DNA of 64,000 nt from Pseudomonas fluorescens NCIMB 11764 (GCF_000293885.2 NZ_CP010945.1:2376001-2440000); one strand, 5' to 3'; shown: positions 31,881-42,209, counted from the stretch's first letter. Notes: generated from the sequence alone by a model not told the origin. A program made the numbers and translations.

Positions 31881-32348
31881 ATGTTCTTCCTGATCGCCTA
31901 CATCAGCAGCGTCGTACTGATCAACTACGCCTTCTCCACCGCGCCGCACCTGGACATCATCTGGTCCGCCTGGGGCGGTTTGGTGTTTGTGCTGCGCGAC
32001 ATGGTGCAAACCCGCTTCGGCCATGGTGCGATCGTGGCCATGCTGGCGGCGCTGGTGCTGTCGTACGTCACGTCCGATCCTTCCATCGCACTGGCCAGTG
32101 CCACGGCCTTCGCCGTGTCCGAATGCATCGACTGGCTGGTATTCAGCATCACCAAGCGTCCGCTGCACGACCGCCTGTGGATAAGTTCGGCCCTGAGCAT
32201 TCCCCTCGATACCTTCATCTTTTTCGGCATGATCGACGCCTTCACCCCGGCCGTGATCCTCACCGCCATGGGTTCGAAGTTCGCCGGCGTGACCGCAGTG
32301 TGGCTGATCATGGCCTGGCGCTTGCGCAAACAGGCTGTCGCCAGCTGA
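31881..32348 (+). CDS. VUT/YhhQ-like integral membrane protein
   Basis: 155 residues with about five membrane segments. 'FVLRDMVQTRFGHG', 'SECIDWLVFSITKRPLHDRLWISS' and 'SIPLDTFIFFGMI' recall the VUT family to which the queuosine-precursor transporter YhhQ belongs, though this protein is about 60 residues shorter than YhhQ. Transport of a 7-deazapurine is therefore only a guess. It precedes purT, 99 bases apart. Confidence 0.6.
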   Translation: MFFLIAYISSVVLINYAFSTAPHLDIIWSAWGGLVFVLRDMVQTRFGHGAIVAMLAALVLSYVTSDPSIALASATAFAVSECIDWLVFSITKRPLHDRLWISSALSIPLDTFIFFGMIDAFTPAVILTAMGSKFAGVTAVWLIMAWRLRKQAVAS

Positions 32349-32447
32349 AGCCAAACCCTCAGGTTCATGTAAAATGCCGCGCTTTCTCCCCATGGGAAGC
32401 GTGCCAGGCACTGCTCCCTCGATGATCCGCTCCTTTGAGGACCTGAG

Positions 32448-33629
32448 ATGACCCGTATCGGAACTCCATTGTCGCCAACCGCGACCCGCGTATTGATGTG
32501 TGGCTGTGGTGAGTTGGGCAAGGAAGTGGTAATCGAGCTGCAACGCCTGGGCGTTGAAGTGATTGCCGTCGACCGTTACGCCAACGCGCCGGCCATGCAA
32601 GTCGCTCACCGCAGCCACGTGATCAACATGCTCGACGGCGCCGCCCTGCGTGCAGTGATCGAAGCCGAGAAACCGCACTTCATCGTGCCGGAAATCGAAG
32701 CCATCGCCACCGCGACCCTGGTCGAACTGGAAGCCGAAGGCTTCACCGTGATCCCGACCGCGCGCGCCGCGCAACTGACCATGAACCGTGAAGGCATCCG
32801 TCGCCTGGCGGCTGAAGAGCTGGGCTTGCCGACGTCGCCATACTACTTCGCCGACACGTTCGAGGATTACAGCAAGGCCGTTGAGGATCTGGGTTTCCCG
32901 TGCGTGGTCAAGCCGGTCATGAGTTCGTCGGGCAAAGGCCAGAGCCTGCTGCGCAGCACCGACGATGTGAAAACCGCGTGGGACTACGCACAAGAAGGCG
33001 GCCGCGCCGGTAAAGGTCGCGTGATCATCGAAGGCTTCATCGACTTCGACTACGAAATCACCCTGCTGACCGTGCGTCACGTCGGTGGCACCACATTCTG
33101 CGCGCCGGTCGGTCACCGTCAGGAGAAGGGCGATTACCAGGAATCCTGGCAGCCGCAAGCCATGAGCCCGGTTGCCCTGGCGGAATCCGAGCGTGTGGCC
33201 AAAGCGGTCACTGAAGCCTTGGGCGGTCGTGGTCTGTTTGGCGTCGAGCTGTTCATCAAAGGCGATCAGGTGTGGTTCAGCGAAGTCTCGCCGCGTCCGC
33301 ACGACACTGGCCTGGTGACCCTGATTTCTCAGGACCTGTCACAGTTCGCGCTGCACGCGCGGGCGATTCTGGGGCTGCCGATTCCATTGATCCGTCAGTT
33401 CGGGCCTTCGGCTTCGGCAGTGATCCTGGTGGAAGGGCAATCGACCCAGACCGCCTTCGCCAATCTGGGTGCTGCGTTGAGCGAGCCGGATACGGCGTTG
33501 CGTCTGTTTGGCAAGCCTGAGGTGAATGGCCAGCGGCGGATGGGTGTGGCGCTGGCGCGGGATGAGTCGATCGAGGCTGCTCGCGCTAAAGCGACCCGTG
33601 CTTCTCAGGCTGTTGTTGTAGAGCTGTAA
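32448..33629 (+). CDS. purT: Formate-dependent phosphoribosylglycinamide formyltransferase
   Basis: 393-residue ATP-grasp enzyme adding formate to GAR in purine synthesis, the folate-independent alternative to PurN. N-terminal '[22 protein letters not shown]', central ATP-grasp '[17 protein letters not shown]' and '[18 protein letters not shown]', then '[13 protein letters not shown]' with metal ligands. Length and start are normal. A small hairpin and a TAAAAT box (32370-32375) lie in its leader. Confidence 0.95.
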   Translation: MTRIGTPLSPTATRVLMCGCGELGKEVVIELQRLGVEVIAVDRYANAPAMQVAHRSHVINMLDGAALRAVIEAEKPHFIVPEIEAIATATLVELEAEGFTVIPTARAAQLTMNREGIRRLAAEELGLPTSPYYFADTFEDYSKAVEDLGFPCVVKPVMSSSGKGQSLLRSTDDVKTAWDYAQEGGRAGKGRVIIEGFIDFDYEITLLTVRHVGGTTFCAPVGHRQEKGDYQESWQPQAMSPVALAESERVAKAVTEALGGRGLFGVELFIKGDQVWFSEVSPRPHDTGLVTLISQDLSQFALHARAILGLPIPLIRQFGPSASAVILVEGQSTQTAFANLGAALSEPDTALRLFGKPEVNGQRRMGVALARDESIEAARAKATRASQAVVVEL

Positions 33630-33643
33630 ACCCAGGCGCGACT

Positions 33644-33731
33644 ATCGCCAGCAGGCTGGCTCCCACATGGAAAATTGGTCTACACAAATCTGTGACCACA
33701 ATAACCCTGTGGGAGCCAGCCTGCTGGCGAT
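33644..33731. repeat. Long inverted repeat between purT and MFS gene
   Basis: 'atcgccagcaggctggctcc' + 'caca' and its exact inverted partner 'tgtg' + 'ggagccagcctgctggcgat', arms of 24 bases separated by about 40. This REP variant ('agcaggctggct') sits between two converging genes and may terminate both. Confidence 0.75.
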
Positions 33732-33740
33732 GCTTCCGAT

Positions 33741-35057
33741 TCAGGCAACCCGATTCAAATCGTTATTACGCGTCTCCTTCAGGCACAGCACCGCAATCAG
33801 ACTCAGCACCGCCGCCCCCGACACATACCCGCCGACATAACTCAAACCGCCCATCGCCACCAGCTTCTGCGCAAAGAACGGCGCTGCCGAGGCTCCGACA
33901 ATGCCGCCCAGGTTGTAGGCCGCTGACGCGCCGGTATAGCGCACGTGTGTCGGAAACAGCTCCGGCAGCAGCGCCCCCATCGGCGCGAACGTCACGCCCA
34001 TCAGAAACAACTCGATGCACAGGAACAGCGCCACGCCCCAGGTCGAGCCTTGGGTCAGCAGCGGCTCCATCAAGAATCCGGACAGAATCGCCAGAACTCC
34101 CCCGATGATCAGTACCGGTTTGCGCCCGTAACGGTCACTGGCCCATGCCGACAACGGCGTCGCAGCGGCCATGAACAGCACGGCGAAGCACAGCAGCGCG
34201 AGGAAGGTTTCACGGGTGTAGCCGAGCGTCGACACGCCATAACTCAGCGAAAACACCGTCGAAATGTAAAACAGCGCGTAGCACACCACCATCGAGCCCG
34301 CGCCCAACAGCATCGGTGCCCAATACTGGCTGAACAGCTCGACCAGGGGGATCTTGACCCGTTCCTGACGGGCCATGGCATTGGCGAAAACCGGGGTTTC
34401 GTGGAGTTTCAAGCGTACATACAGGCCGACCATCACCAGGGCGGCGCTGAGCAGGAACGGAATTCGCCAGCCCCACGAACGGAACTGTTCATCGTCCAAA
34501 GTCATTGCCAGCGTCAGGAACAAACCGTTGGCGGCGAGAAAGCCGATCGAAGGGCCGAGCTGTGGAAACATGCCGAACCAGGCGCGCTTGCCCTTGGGCG
34601 CATTCTCCGTCGCCAGCAATGCCGCGCCGCCCCATTCGCCGCCCAGCCCCAAACCCTGGCCGAAGCGCAGCACGCAGAGCAGGATCGGCGCCCAGGCTCC
34701 GATGCTGTCGTAACCCGGCAGCACGCCGATCAGCGTGGTGCACACGCCCATCAGTAGCAAGGAGGCGACCAGGGTCGATTTGCGCCCGATGCGGTCACCG
34801 AAGTGGCCGAACAGCGCGGAGCCCAGCGGTCGAGCCAGGAAGGCGATACCGAAGGTGAGAAACGCCGAGAGCATCTGGGCGGTGCCGGAGGTCTGCGGAA
34901 AGAACACCGGCCCGATCACCAGCGCAGCGGCAGTGGCATACACGTAGAAGTCGTAGAACTCGATGGCGGTGCCGATGAAACTCGCGGTCGCCACGCGGGT
35001 GGCGGAGTTGGTCGGTTGGGCGGGCGTGGTTTCGGTGTAAGTCGTGCTGGTCGTCAT
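33741..35057 (-). CDS. MFS transporter, metabolite:H+ symporter type
   Basis: 438-residue inner-membrane permease with twelve hydrophobic segments. MHS-family hallmarks: 'IEFYDFYVYATAAAL' in the first segment, 'FGHFGDRIGRKSTL' in the 2-3 loop, 'RFGQGLGLGGEWGGAALL' and 'SWGWRIPFLLSA'. Relatives carry organic acids or osmolytes (shikimate, citrate, proline/betaine types); the substrate is not predictable. An ATG at 35078 would add seven residues. Confidence 0.85.
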   Translation of the reverse strand: MTTSTTYTETTPAQPTNSATRVATASFIGTAIEFYDFYVYATAAALVIGPVFFPQTSGTAQMLSAFLTFGIAFLARPLGSALFGHFGDRIGRKSTLVASLLLMGVCTTLIGVLPGYDSIGAWAPILLCVLRFGQGLGLGGEWGGAALLATENAPKGKRAWFGMFPQLGPSIGFLAANGLFLTLAMTLDDEQFRSWGWRIPFLLSAALVMVGLYVRLKLHETPVFANAMARQERVKIPLVELFSQYWAPMLLGAGSMVVCYALFYISTVFSLSYGVSTLGYTRETFLALLCFAVLFMAAATPLSAWASDRYGRKPVLIIGGVLAILSGFLMEPLLTQGSTWGVALFLCIELFLMGVTFAPMGALLPELFPTHVRYTGASAAYNLGGIVGASAAPFFAQKLVAMGGLSYVGGYVSGAAVLSLIAVLCLKETRNNDLNRVA

Positions 35058-35238
35058 GCGGTTATCCCTGACAGTCATGTGCCCCAGTGGAGCGAATTAT
35101 TATGGTCGAACACCCAGGGATGTGGGTTTGAAGCGGAGTGCGGGTAGCACGGGGGTGGGGCGGGGCTTGGGTAAGCTGGATCGATTATAGGAAGGAGGCT
35201 AACGATCAAACAAGGGCCAGAGGCGGGTGATGGCTTTC

Positions 35239-35368
35239 GTGGCGAGGGAGCTTGCTCCCGCTCGGGCGCGCAGCGGCCGCAAAATGGCTGGATGCGTTTT
35301 ATCAGGATAATTCTGCTGTTGTGATTGGGTCTGCTTTGCAGTCCGGCGGGAGCAGCTCCCTCGCCACG
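35239..35368. repeat. Inverted REP pair (BIME) between MFS and CBS-protein genes
   Basis: 'gtggcgagggagcttgctcc' at 35239 and inverted 'gggagcagctccctcgccac' ending 35368; the second copy lacks two bases in its core. The gene-free gap 35058-35385 holds only this. Confidence 0.75.
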
Positions 35369-35385
35369 GAGGTCTGAGTCAGGCC

Positions 35386-36621
35386 TTAGATAACAACCGG
35401 CACTGAGCTGGTATGCCAGATCAAAACCCGAGTGACGCGATTGTCCTCGGTCTCCAGAATCTCCAGCCGATAACGCCCGATCTTCAGGCACACCGCGCTG
35501 TCCGGAATCGTCTCCAGCGCCTCGGTCACCAGCCCGTTAAGGGTTTTCGGGCCATCACTGGGCAAGTGCCAGCCGAGGCTTTTGTTCAGGTCGCGAATCG
35601 ATGCCGCACCATCGATCACCAGGCGTCCGTCGGCCTGCGGATGAATGTGCGGGTTGTGCAGGCTGTGCTGGCTTTCGAATTCGCCGACGATTTCTTCGAG
35701 AATGTCTTCCAGGGTGACGATGCCCAGCACCTCGCCGTACTCGTCGACCACCATGCCCAGGCGGCGCTGTTGCTTGTGGAAATTCAGCAGTTGCAGCTGC
35801 AGTGGCGTGCTTTCAGGTACGAAATACGGGTCGTGACACGCGGCCAGCAGTGCTTCGCGAGTGAGTTGGCCATCGGGCAGCAGGTGGCGGATCTGTCGGG
35901 TGTTGAGCACCGCCTCGACCTGATTGATGTCGCTGTGGAAAACCGGCAGGCGCGTGCGCCGATTGGCCCGCAGCTGTTCGATGATCTCTTCGATCGAGTC
36001 GTCGAGGTTGATTCCGTCGACATCACTGCGCGGCACCAGAATGTCGTTGACCGTAATGTTGTCCAGCGCATGGATGCCCGCCACCGGATGCGGGCGACAG
36101 ACAGGGTGTTCAAGGTCGTCGCGACGATCATTCGGCGTTTCGTCTTCGCTCTGCTGCACCACGTTGGCTTTGCGCGCAAACGGTCGCATCAGCAACTGGC
36201 TGGTGCCATTGAGTAGCCAGGCGGCCGGGTAAATGATTTTCAGTGGTGCGCCGAGCAGCGTGTTGCCCAGGGACAGGATCGCGTCAGGGTAGCGGCTGGC
36301 GAGGGTGCGCGGCAGGTAGTCGGCGAATATCAGAAGAATCACGCCGGCGCCGACGCAAGCCGCCCATGGACCATTTTCGGCCCAGGTGAAAATCGCCAGC
36401 AAGGTGCTGATGACCACCACTAGCGCGCGGCACAGGGTGTTACAGAAAATCAGGCTGTTGAGCGGAAAACTCAGCCTCGCCACCGGCTTGTCACTGGCGC
36501 GCGAGGCCGTGCGTTGGGCCAGCAAGTGCTGATGTGCCGCTTCGATGGCGGTGAACAGCCCCGACCATAAAATCAACAGGGCCACTACAGCGAGCATCGG
36601 CCCTATGGGCAAGTCGTCCAT
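35386..36621 (-). CDS. CorC/HlyC-type CNNM protein (DUF21-CBS-CorC)
   Basis: 411 residues: DUF21 membrane domain (about 1-140, three to four segments), paired CBS domains (about 185-310; 'DILVPRSDVDGINLDDSIEEIIEQL', 'MVVDEYGEVLGIVTLEDILEEIVGEF') and a C-terminal CorC_HlyC FAD-like domain (about 325-405). The family is linked to magnesium or cobalt efflux. It is 12 bases downstream of the cytochrome-assembly gene and transcribed with it. Confidence 0.88.
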   Translation of the reverse strand: MDDLPIGPMLAVVALLILWSGLFTAIEAAHQHLLAQRTASRASDKPVARLSFPLNSLIFCNTLCRALVVVISTLLAIFTWAENGPWAACVGAGVILLIFADYLPRTLASRYPDAILSLGNTLLGAPLKIIYPAAWLLNGTSQLLMRPFARKANVVQQSEDETPNDRRDDLEHPVCRPHPVAGIHALDNITVNDILVPRSDVDGINLDDSIEEIIEQLRANRRTRLPVFHSDINQVEAVLNTRQIRHLLPDGQLTREALLAACHDPYFVPESTPLQLQLLNFHKQQRRLGMVVDEYGEVLGIVTLEDILEEIVGEFESQHSLHNPHIHPQADGRLVIDGAASIRDLNKSLGWHLPSDGPKTLNGLVTEALETIPDSAVCLKIGRYRLEILETEDNRVTRVLIWHTSSVPVVI

Positions 36622-36633
36622 TAATGCCGCCCG

Positions 36634-37446
36634 TCAGATGTGCAGGATGTATTCACGGACCAGCTTGCTGCCGAAATACGCCAGCATCAGCAGGCAGAAA
36701 CCGGCGAGGGTCCAGCGAATGGCCTTGTGTCCGCGCCAGCCGAGGCGGTTTCGACCCCAGAGCAGCACGCTGAAGACAATCCAGGCCAGGCACGCCAGCA
36801 GGGTTTTGTGCACCAGATGCTGGGCGAACAGGTTGTCGACAAACAGCCAGCCAGAGATCAGTGACATCGACAACAGCGTCCAGCCGGCCCAGAGGAAACC
36901 GAACAGCAGGCTTTCCATGGTTTGCAGCGGCGGGAAGTTCTTGATCAGTCCGGACGGATGCTTGTGCTTGAGTTGATGGTCCTGAACCAGCAATAGCAAG
37001 GCCTGGAACACCGCGATGGTGAACATGCCGTAAGCCAGGATCGACAACAGGATGTGCGCGAGGATGCCCGGCTCTTCGTCGATGATCTGCACCGTACCGG
37101 CCGGGGCAAACTGCGCCAGCAGCACGGTCGCGGCGCCCAGCGGGAACAGCAAGGTCAGCAGGTTTTCCACCGGGATCCGCGAGCAGGCCAGCAGGGTCAG
37201 GGCGATGACCGCGGCGGCGATCAGGCTGGCGGCACTGAAGAAGTCCAGGCCAAGGCCTATGGGCGTCAGCAGGTGGTTGAACAGGCTGGCGCTGTGAGCC
37301 AGCACGGCCAACACGCCGAGCGTCACCAGCAGGCGCTTGTTCGCCTTGGCGCCGGTGGCCAAGCGAGTGCCTTGATAGAGGGTCGCAGCGGCATATAAGC
37401 AGGCGGCGGCGAGAGTGGTCAGTAAACTGGGTGACAAGGGGAGCAT
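36634..37446 (-). CDS. CcsA/YpjD-like cytochrome c assembly membrane protein
   Basis: 270 residues, about eight membrane helices. It belongs to the cytochrome-c-assembly/HemX-like group: 'GILAHILLSILAYGMFTIAVFQALLLL' contains a conserved histidine and 'HLVHKTLLACLAWIVFSVLLWGR' another, candidate haem ligands. It lacks the tryptophan-rich WWD segment of true haem lyases, so its exact role is unclear. ATG 37446 has AGGA just upstream. Divergent from ffh. Confidence 0.78.
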   Translation of the reverse strand: MLPLSPSLLTTLAAACLYAAATLYQGTRLATGAKANKRLLVTLGVLAVLAHSASLFNHLLTPIGLGLDFFSAASLIAAAVIALTLLACSRIPVENLLTLLFPLGAATVLLAQFAPAGTVQIIDEEPGILAHILLSILAYGMFTIAVFQALLLLVQDHQLKHKHPSGLIKNFPPLQTMESLLFGFLWAGWTLLSMSLISGWLFVDNLFAQHLVHKTLLACLAWIVFSVLLWGRNRLGWRGHKAIRWTLAGFCLLMLAYFGSKLVREYILHI

Positions 37447-37538
37447 AAATCCTGTTAGGCAAGCCCGAAAGGCGCTGAGTTTGGCATAGAACCGACGCGT
37501 CACGAAAGTGCGAGGTGTCCGCCAGTCGCAGTCTTCGC

Positions 37539-37544
37539 TATAAT
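37539..37544 (+). promoter_or_regulatory. Candidate -10 element for ffh
   Basis: Consensus TATAAT about 98 bases before the ffh ATG; no good -35 is visible at the usual distance. Confidence 0.4.
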
Positions 37545-37641
37545 CCGCGACCTGCCCACGCCGCAGGCTCGCCGAGCACATGTTGATTCCGGTCTGGGCC
37601 GCCATTATCCCGGTCTACACAGGGCCTGAAAGGATCGCGCA

Positions 37642-39018
37642 ATGTTTGAAAACTTAACCGACCGTCTCTCGCAGACGCTGCGCCATGTCACCGGCAAGGC
37701 CAAGCTGACCGAGGACAACATCAAAGACACCCTGCGCGAAGTGCGTATGGCGTTGCTCGAAGCCGACGTCGCCTTGCCGGTGGTGAAGGACTTCGTCAAT
37801 TCGGTCAAGGAACGCGCCGTCGGCACCGAGGTGTCGCGCAGCCTGACGCCGGGCCAGGCCTTCGTGAAGATCGTCCAGGCCGAACTCGAAAGCCTGATGG
37901 GCGCGGCCAACGAAGACCTGAACCTGAGCGCCGTTCCGCCCGCCGTCGTGTTGATGGCCGGTTTGCAGGGGGCGGGTAAGACCACCACCGCCGGCAAGCT
38001 TGCGCGCTTCCTTAAAGAGCGCAAGAAGAAGTCGGTCATGGTCGTGTCCGCGGACGTTTACCGTCCTGCGGCAATCAAGCAGCTGGAAATGCTCGCCGGT
38101 GAAGTGGGCGTTACCTTCTTCCCGTCCGACCTGAGCCAGAAGCCGGTCGAGATCGCGCAAGCGGCCATTAAAGAAGCAAAGCTCAAGTTCATTGATGTGG
38201 TCATCGTCGATACCGCCGGTCGCCTGCACATCGACGAAGAGATGATGGGCGAGATCAAGGCGCTGCACGCCGCGATCAACCCGGTCGAAACGCTGTTCGT
38301 GGTCGACGCCATGACCGGCCAGGACGCCGCCAACACGGCCAAGGCCTTCGGCGATGCACTGCCGCTGACCGGTGTGATCCTGACCAAGGTCGACGGCGAC
38401 GCCCGTGGCGGTGCCGCGCTGTCGGTTCGCGCCATCACCGGCAAGCCGATCAAGTTCATCGGTATGGGCGAGAAGAGCGAAGCGCTCGAACCGTTCCACC
38501 CTGAGCGTATCGCGTCGCGCATCCTCGGCATGGGCGACGTGCTCAGCCTGATCGAACAGGCCGAAGCGACTCTCGACAAGGACAAGGCCGACAAACTGGC
38601 CAAGAAGCTGAAGAAGGGCAAGGGCTTCGACCTCGAAGACTTCCGTGATCAGCTGCAACAGATGAAGAACATGGGCGGCCTCGGTGGCCTCATGGACAAA
38701 CTGCCGAATATCGGTGGCGTGAACCTGGCGCAGATGGGCAATGCCCAAGGTGCGGCAGAGAAACAATTCAAGCAGATGGAAGCCATCATCAATTCCATGA
38801 CCCCGGCCGAGCGCCGCGACCCTGAGCTGATCAGCGGTTCGCGCAAGCGCCGGATCGCCATGGGTTCCGGCACCCAGGTGCAGGACATCGGTCGCTTGAT
38901 CAAGCAGCACAAACAGATGCAGAAGATGATGAAGAAGTTCTCCGCAAAAGGCGGAATGGCCAAAATGATGCGCGGCATGGGCGGTATGTTGCCCGGCGGC
39001 GGCATGCCGAAAATGTAA
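37642..39018 (+). CDS. ffh: Signal recognition particle protein Ffh (SRP54)
   Basis: 458-residue GTPase that binds 4.5S RNA and signal sequences for co-translational membrane targeting. N domain about 1-95, G domain with 'GLQGAGKTTTAGKLA', 'VDTAGRLHID' and 'TKVDGDARGGAAL', and a C-terminal methionine-rich M domain (about 325-458; 'MQKMMKKF', 'MAKMMRGMGGM'). Complete and of normal length. Confidence 0.97.
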   Translation: MFENLTDRLSQTLRHVTGKAKLTEDNIKDTLREVRMALLEADVALPVVKDFVNSVKERAVGTEVSRSLTPGQAFVKIVQAELESLMGAANEDLNLSAVPPAVVLMAGLQGAGKTTTAGKLARFLKERKKKSVMVVSADVYRPAAIKQLEMLAGEVGVTFFPSDLSQKPVEIAQAAIKEAKLKFIDVVIVDTAGRLHIDEEMMGEIKALHAAINPVETLFVVDAMTGQDAANTAKAFGDALPLTGVILTKVDGDARGGAALSVRAITGKPIKFIGMGEKSEALEPFHPERIASRILGMGDVLSLIEQAEATLDKDKADKLAKKLKKGKGFDLEDFRDQLQQMKNMGGLGGLMDKLPNIGGVNLAQMGNAQGAAEKQFKQMEAIINSMTPAERRDPELISGSRKRRIAMGSGTQVQDIGRLIKQHKQMQKMMKKFSAKGGMAKMMRGMGGMLPGGGMPKM

Positions 39019-39168
39019 AGAATCCGCGCCGGCAGTCATGTCGGCGCAGACCCGCAGGGATGCGGGATCTCCAGCAAACCCGCACTTGGCGGGAGCTGAC
39101 TGGCCGTTTTCAACGACGGCTCTATAGCAAATCTGGATGGCGGCCGATAGACCGCCGGAAAAAGTCAT

Positions 39169-39196
39169 TTGCAAAAGTCCGGATATTCCTTAGAAT
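39169..39196 (+). promoter_or_regulatory. Candidate promoter of the rpsP operon
   Basis: -35 TTGCAA (39169-39174), 16-base spacer, -10 TAGAAT (39191-39196); the leader to rpsP is about 65 bases. Confidence 0.5.
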
Positions 39197-39268
39197 ATGC
39201 GGCCTTTCGGGCACCTATGCCCGCTGTGCCTTTAGATTTGCAGCACCGACTACAGGAACGATGTTCAC

Positions 39269-39520
39269 ATGCTAACAATCCGTCTTGCCCTTGGCGGCTC
39301 CAAAAAGCGCCCGTTTTACCACTTGACCGTAACCGACAGCCGCAACCCGCGCGACGGTTCGCACAAGGAACAGGTTGGTTTCTTCAACCCTGTTGCTCGT
39401 GGTCAAGAAGTTCGTCTGTCCGTGAACCAAGAGCGCGTAGCCTACTGGCTGAGCGTTGGTGCACAACCTTCTGAGCGCGTTGCTCAGTTGTTGAAGGAAT
39501 CTGCTAAGGCTGCGGCCTGA
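39269..39520 (+). CDS. rpsP: 30S ribosomal protein S16
   Basis: 83-residue ribosomal protein, start '[19 protein letters not shown]' and 'DSRNPRDG' typical of S16. First gene of the conserved rpsP-rimM-trmD-rplS operon; five bases separate it from rimM. Confidence 0.98.
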   Translation: MLTIRLALGGSKKRPFYHLTVTDSRNPRDGSHKEQVGFFNPVARGQEVRLSVNQERVAYWLSVGAQPSERVAQLLKESAKAAA

Positions 39521-39525
39521 GCAAT

Positions 39526-40062
39526 ATGAACGCGACGCCAGCTGTTGCTGATGATTTGATCGTTATCGGCAAAATTTATTCTGTTCATGGCGTTCGCGGC
39601 GAAGTGAAGGTGTATTCCTTTACTGATCCAATCAAGAACCTGCTGGACTACAAAACCTGGACGCTCAAGCGTGACGGCAATGTAAAGCAGGTCGAGCTGG
39701 TCAGCGGACGCGGGAATGACAAGTTCCTGGTCGCAAAGCTCAAGGACCTCGATGATCGTGAAGAAGCTCGTCTTCTGGCCGGTTATGAGATCTGCGTGCC
39801 GCGCAACCTGTTCCCTGAACTGACCGACGGCGAGTACTACTGGTACCAGCTGGAAGGTCTCAAGGTCATCGACACCCTCGGGCAACTGTTCGGGAAGATC
39901 GATCACCTGCTGGAGACCGGCTCGAACGATGTCATGGTGGTCAAGCCTTGCGCTGGCAGCCTGGATGATCGCGAACGCCTGTTGCCCTATACGGAGCAAT
40001 GCGTGTTGGCCATCGACCTGGCAGCAGGCGAGATGAAGGTGGATTGGGACGCGGACTTCTAA
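39526..40062 (+). CDS. rimM: Ribosome maturation factor RimM
   Basis: 178-residue factor for 30S assembly that binds S19. N-terminal RimM barrel ('[21 protein letters not shown]') and C-terminal PRC barrel ('[16 protein letters not shown]', '[14 protein letters not shown]'). It stops two bases before the trmD start. Confidence 0.96.
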   Translation: MNATPAVADDLIVIGKIYSVHGVRGEVKVYSFTDPIKNLLDYKTWTLKRDGNVKQVELVSGRGNDKFLVAKLKDLDDREEARLLAGYEICVPRNLFPELTDGEYYWYQLEGLKVIDTLGQLFGKIDHLLETGSNDVMVVKPCAGSLDDRERLLPYTEQCVLAIDLAAGEMKVDWDADF

Positions 40063-40064
40063 AC

Positions 40065-40817
40065 GTGGCTAATTTGCGCGTAGAAGTGATCAGTTTGTTT
40101 CCCGAGATGTTCTCCGCCATCAGCGAGTACGGCATCACCAGTCGGGCGGTGAAACAGGGGCTCTTGCAGCTCACCTGTTGGAATCCGCGAGACTACACGA
40201 CGGATCGACATCACACTGTGGATGATCGCCCATTTGGCGGTGGTCCGGGCATGGTGATGAAGATCAAGCCCCTGGAAGATGCTCTGGTTCAGGCCAAGGC
40301 AGCAGCCGGGGAGGCGGCGAAGGTGATTTACCTGTCCCCCCAAGGCCGTCAACTGACTCAGTCGGCGGTACGCGAGTTGGCGAATCTGGATGCATTGATC
40401 CTGATTGCCGGCCGCTATGAAGGCATTGACGAGCGTTTTATTGATGCTCATGTCGATGAAGAGTGGTCGATTGGCGACTATGTACTGTCTGGCGGCGAGC
40501 TGCCGGCGATGGTCCTGATCGATGCGGTTACACGACTGCTGCCTGGAGCTTTAGGGCATGCGGACTCCGCCGAGGAAGATTCCTTTACGGATGGTTTGCT
40601 GGATTGCCCGCACTACACCCGACCGGAGGTGTATGCGGATCAGCGTGTTCCCGACGTATTGCTAAGTGGCAATCACGCGCACATCCGGCGTTGGCGTTTA
40701 CAGCAGTCCCTTGGTAGGACCTTTGAACGACGCGCCGATCTTCTGGAAAGCCGCTCGCTTTCTGGAGAAGAGAAGAAGCTGCTCGAGGAATACATCCGCG
40801 AGCGGGACGATAGTTAA
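40065..40817 (+). CDS. trmD: tRNA (guanine37-N1)-methyltransferase
   Basis: 250-residue SPOUT enzyme making m1G37, which prevents frameshifting. '[24 protein letters not shown]' at the N terminus, '[12 protein letters not shown]', and the trefoil-knot motifs '[13 protein letters not shown]' and '[17 protein letters not shown]'. GTG 40065 is the start: it lies two bases after rimM and matches the family's ANLRVEVIS beginning. A longer in-frame opening overlaps rimM and is not credible. Confidence 0.96.
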   Translation: MANLRVEVISLFPEMFSAISEYGITSRAVKQGLLQLTCWNPRDYTTDRHHTVDDRPFGGGPGMVMKIKPLEDALVQAKAAAGEAAKVIYLSPQGRQLTQSAVRELANLDALILIAGRYEGIDERFIDAHVDEEWSIGDYVLSGGELPAMVLIDAVTRLLPGALGHADSAEEDSFTDGLLDCPHYTRPEVYADQRVPDVLLSGNHAHIRRWRLQQSLGRTFERRADLLESRSLSGEEKKLLEEYIRERDDS

Positions 40818-40862
40818 CAACGTATCGATGGTAGATCCGACGATTTACCTTAGGAGCACAGC

Positions 40863-41213
40863 ATGACTAACAAAATCATCCTTGCACTCGAAGCAGAGCA
40901 GATGACCAAAGAAATCCCTACCTTTGCCCCGGGCGACACCATTGTCGTTCAGGTGAAAGTGAAGGAAGGCGACCGTTCGCGTCTGCAAGCGTTCGAAGGT
41001 GTTGTTATCGCCAAGCGTAACCGCGGCGTAAACAGTGCTTTCACCGTTCGTAAAATCTCCAACGGTGTTGGCGTAGAGCGTACTTTCCAGACCTACAGCC
41101 CGCAAATCGACAGCATGGCCGTTAAACGTCGCGGTGACGTACGTAAAGCCAAGCTGTACTACCTGCGTGACCTGTCCGGTAAAGCAGCTCGCATCAAGGA
41201 AAAACTGGCTTAA
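40863..41213 (+). CDS. rplS: 50S ribosomal protein L19
   Basis: 116-residue protein at the 30S-50S interface; '[30 protein letters not shown]' and '[13 protein letters not shown]' are characteristic. Preceded by TAGGAG and followed by the operon terminator. Confidence 0.98.
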
Positions 41214-41231
41214 GTCCAGCTTCCGATGCAG

Positions 41232-41259
41232 AAAAAAGCAGCCTACGGGCTGCTTTTTT
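41232..41259 (+). terminator. Terminator of the rpsP-rimM-trmD-rplS operon
   Basis: Stem AGCAGCC / GGCTGCT around TACG, extended by A and T runs on both sides, so it may work in both directions. Confidence 0.9.
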
Positions 41260-41312
41260 GTTGCCTGCGATTTATCTTCCATGGCCGTACTGTCGGTCTT
41301 GCCTGAGTCTTT

Positions 41313-42209
41313 ATGCCCGCCATCGATCATCCTTTGATAGACCAGTTTCTCGACGCGCTGTGGCTGGAGAAAGGTCTCTCCGATAACACCCGGGATGCCT
41401 ATCGCAGCGACCTGGCCCTGTTCAACGGCTGGTTGCAGGAGAAGGGGCTGGAGTTGATCAACGCTGGCCGCGAATTGATCCTCGATCACTTGGCCTGGCG
41501 TCTGGAGCAGAACTATAAACCCCGCTCCACCGCGAGATTTCTCTCGGGCGTGCGTGGCTTTTATCGCTACCTGCTGCGGGAAAAGTTGATCGCGGTTGAT
41601 CCGACCTTGCGCGTCGATATGCCTCAACTTGGCAGGCCGTTGCCAAAGTCTCTGTCGGAAGCAGACGTGGAAGCGCTGTTGAAGGCTCCGGACTTGAGCG
41701 AAGCGATCGGCCAGCGAGACCGCGCCATGCTGGAAGTGCTTTACGCCTGCGGCCTGCGGGTGACGGAGCTGATCAGCCTGACGCTGGAGCAGGTCAACCT
41801 GCGCCAGGGCGTGTTGCGAGTGATGGGCAAGGGCAGCAAGGAGCGGCTGGTGCCGATGGGCGAGGAGGCGATTGTCTGGGTCGAGCGTTATATGCGCGAC
41901 GCCCGTGGCGAACTGCTCGGTGGACGTCCCAGCGACGTACTGTTTCCCAGCCAGCGCGGCGAGCAGATGACGCGCCAGACCTTCTGGCACCGTATCAAGC
42001 ACCAAGCCAAGGTCGCCGGAATCGGCAAATCACTGTCGCCGCACACCCTGCGCCATGCCTTCGCCACGCACCTGCTCAACCACGGCGCCGATTTGCGGGT
42101 GGTGCAAATGCTCCTCGGCCATAGCGATTTGTCGACCACTCAGATCTACACCCACGTCGCCCGGGCGCGTTTGCAGGATCTGCATGCCAAACACCACCCG
42201 CGCGGATAG
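41313..42209 (+). CDS. xerD: Site-specific tyrosine recombinase XerD
   Basis: 298-residue recombinase resolving chromosome dimers at dif together with XerC and FtsK. Catalytic residues are visible: Arg in 'YACGLRVTELISL', Lys in 'MGKGSKERLVPMG', 'HTLRHAFATHLL' (His and Arg), 'LLGHSDLSTTQIYTHV' (His and Tyr nucleophile). Housekeeping context and length argue against a phage integrase. Confidence 0.96.
   Translation: MPAIDHPLIDQFLDALWLEKGLSDNTRDAYRSDLALFNGWLQEKGLELINAGRELILDHLAWRLEQNYKPRSTARFLSGVRGFYRYLLREKLIAVDPTLRVDMPQLGRPLPKSLSEADVEALLKAPDLSEAIGQRDRAMLEVLYACGLRVTELISLTLEQVNLRQGVLRVMGKGSKERLVPMGEEAIVWVERYMRDARGELLGGRPSDVLFPSQRGEQMTRQTFWHRIKHQAKVAGIGKSLSPHTLRHAFATHLLNHGADLRVVQMLLGHSDLSTTQIYTHVARARLQDLHAKHHPRG

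Noticed and set aside
32349..32447. Possible purine riboswitch in front of purT
   Set aside because: The leader has only one small hairpin and none of the conserved purine aptamer core; too short.
41313..42209. Tyrosine recombinase as sign of an integrated element
   Set aside because: Sequence, length and place before dsbC-hom-thrC fit the housekeeping XerD; no att sites or phage genes nearby.
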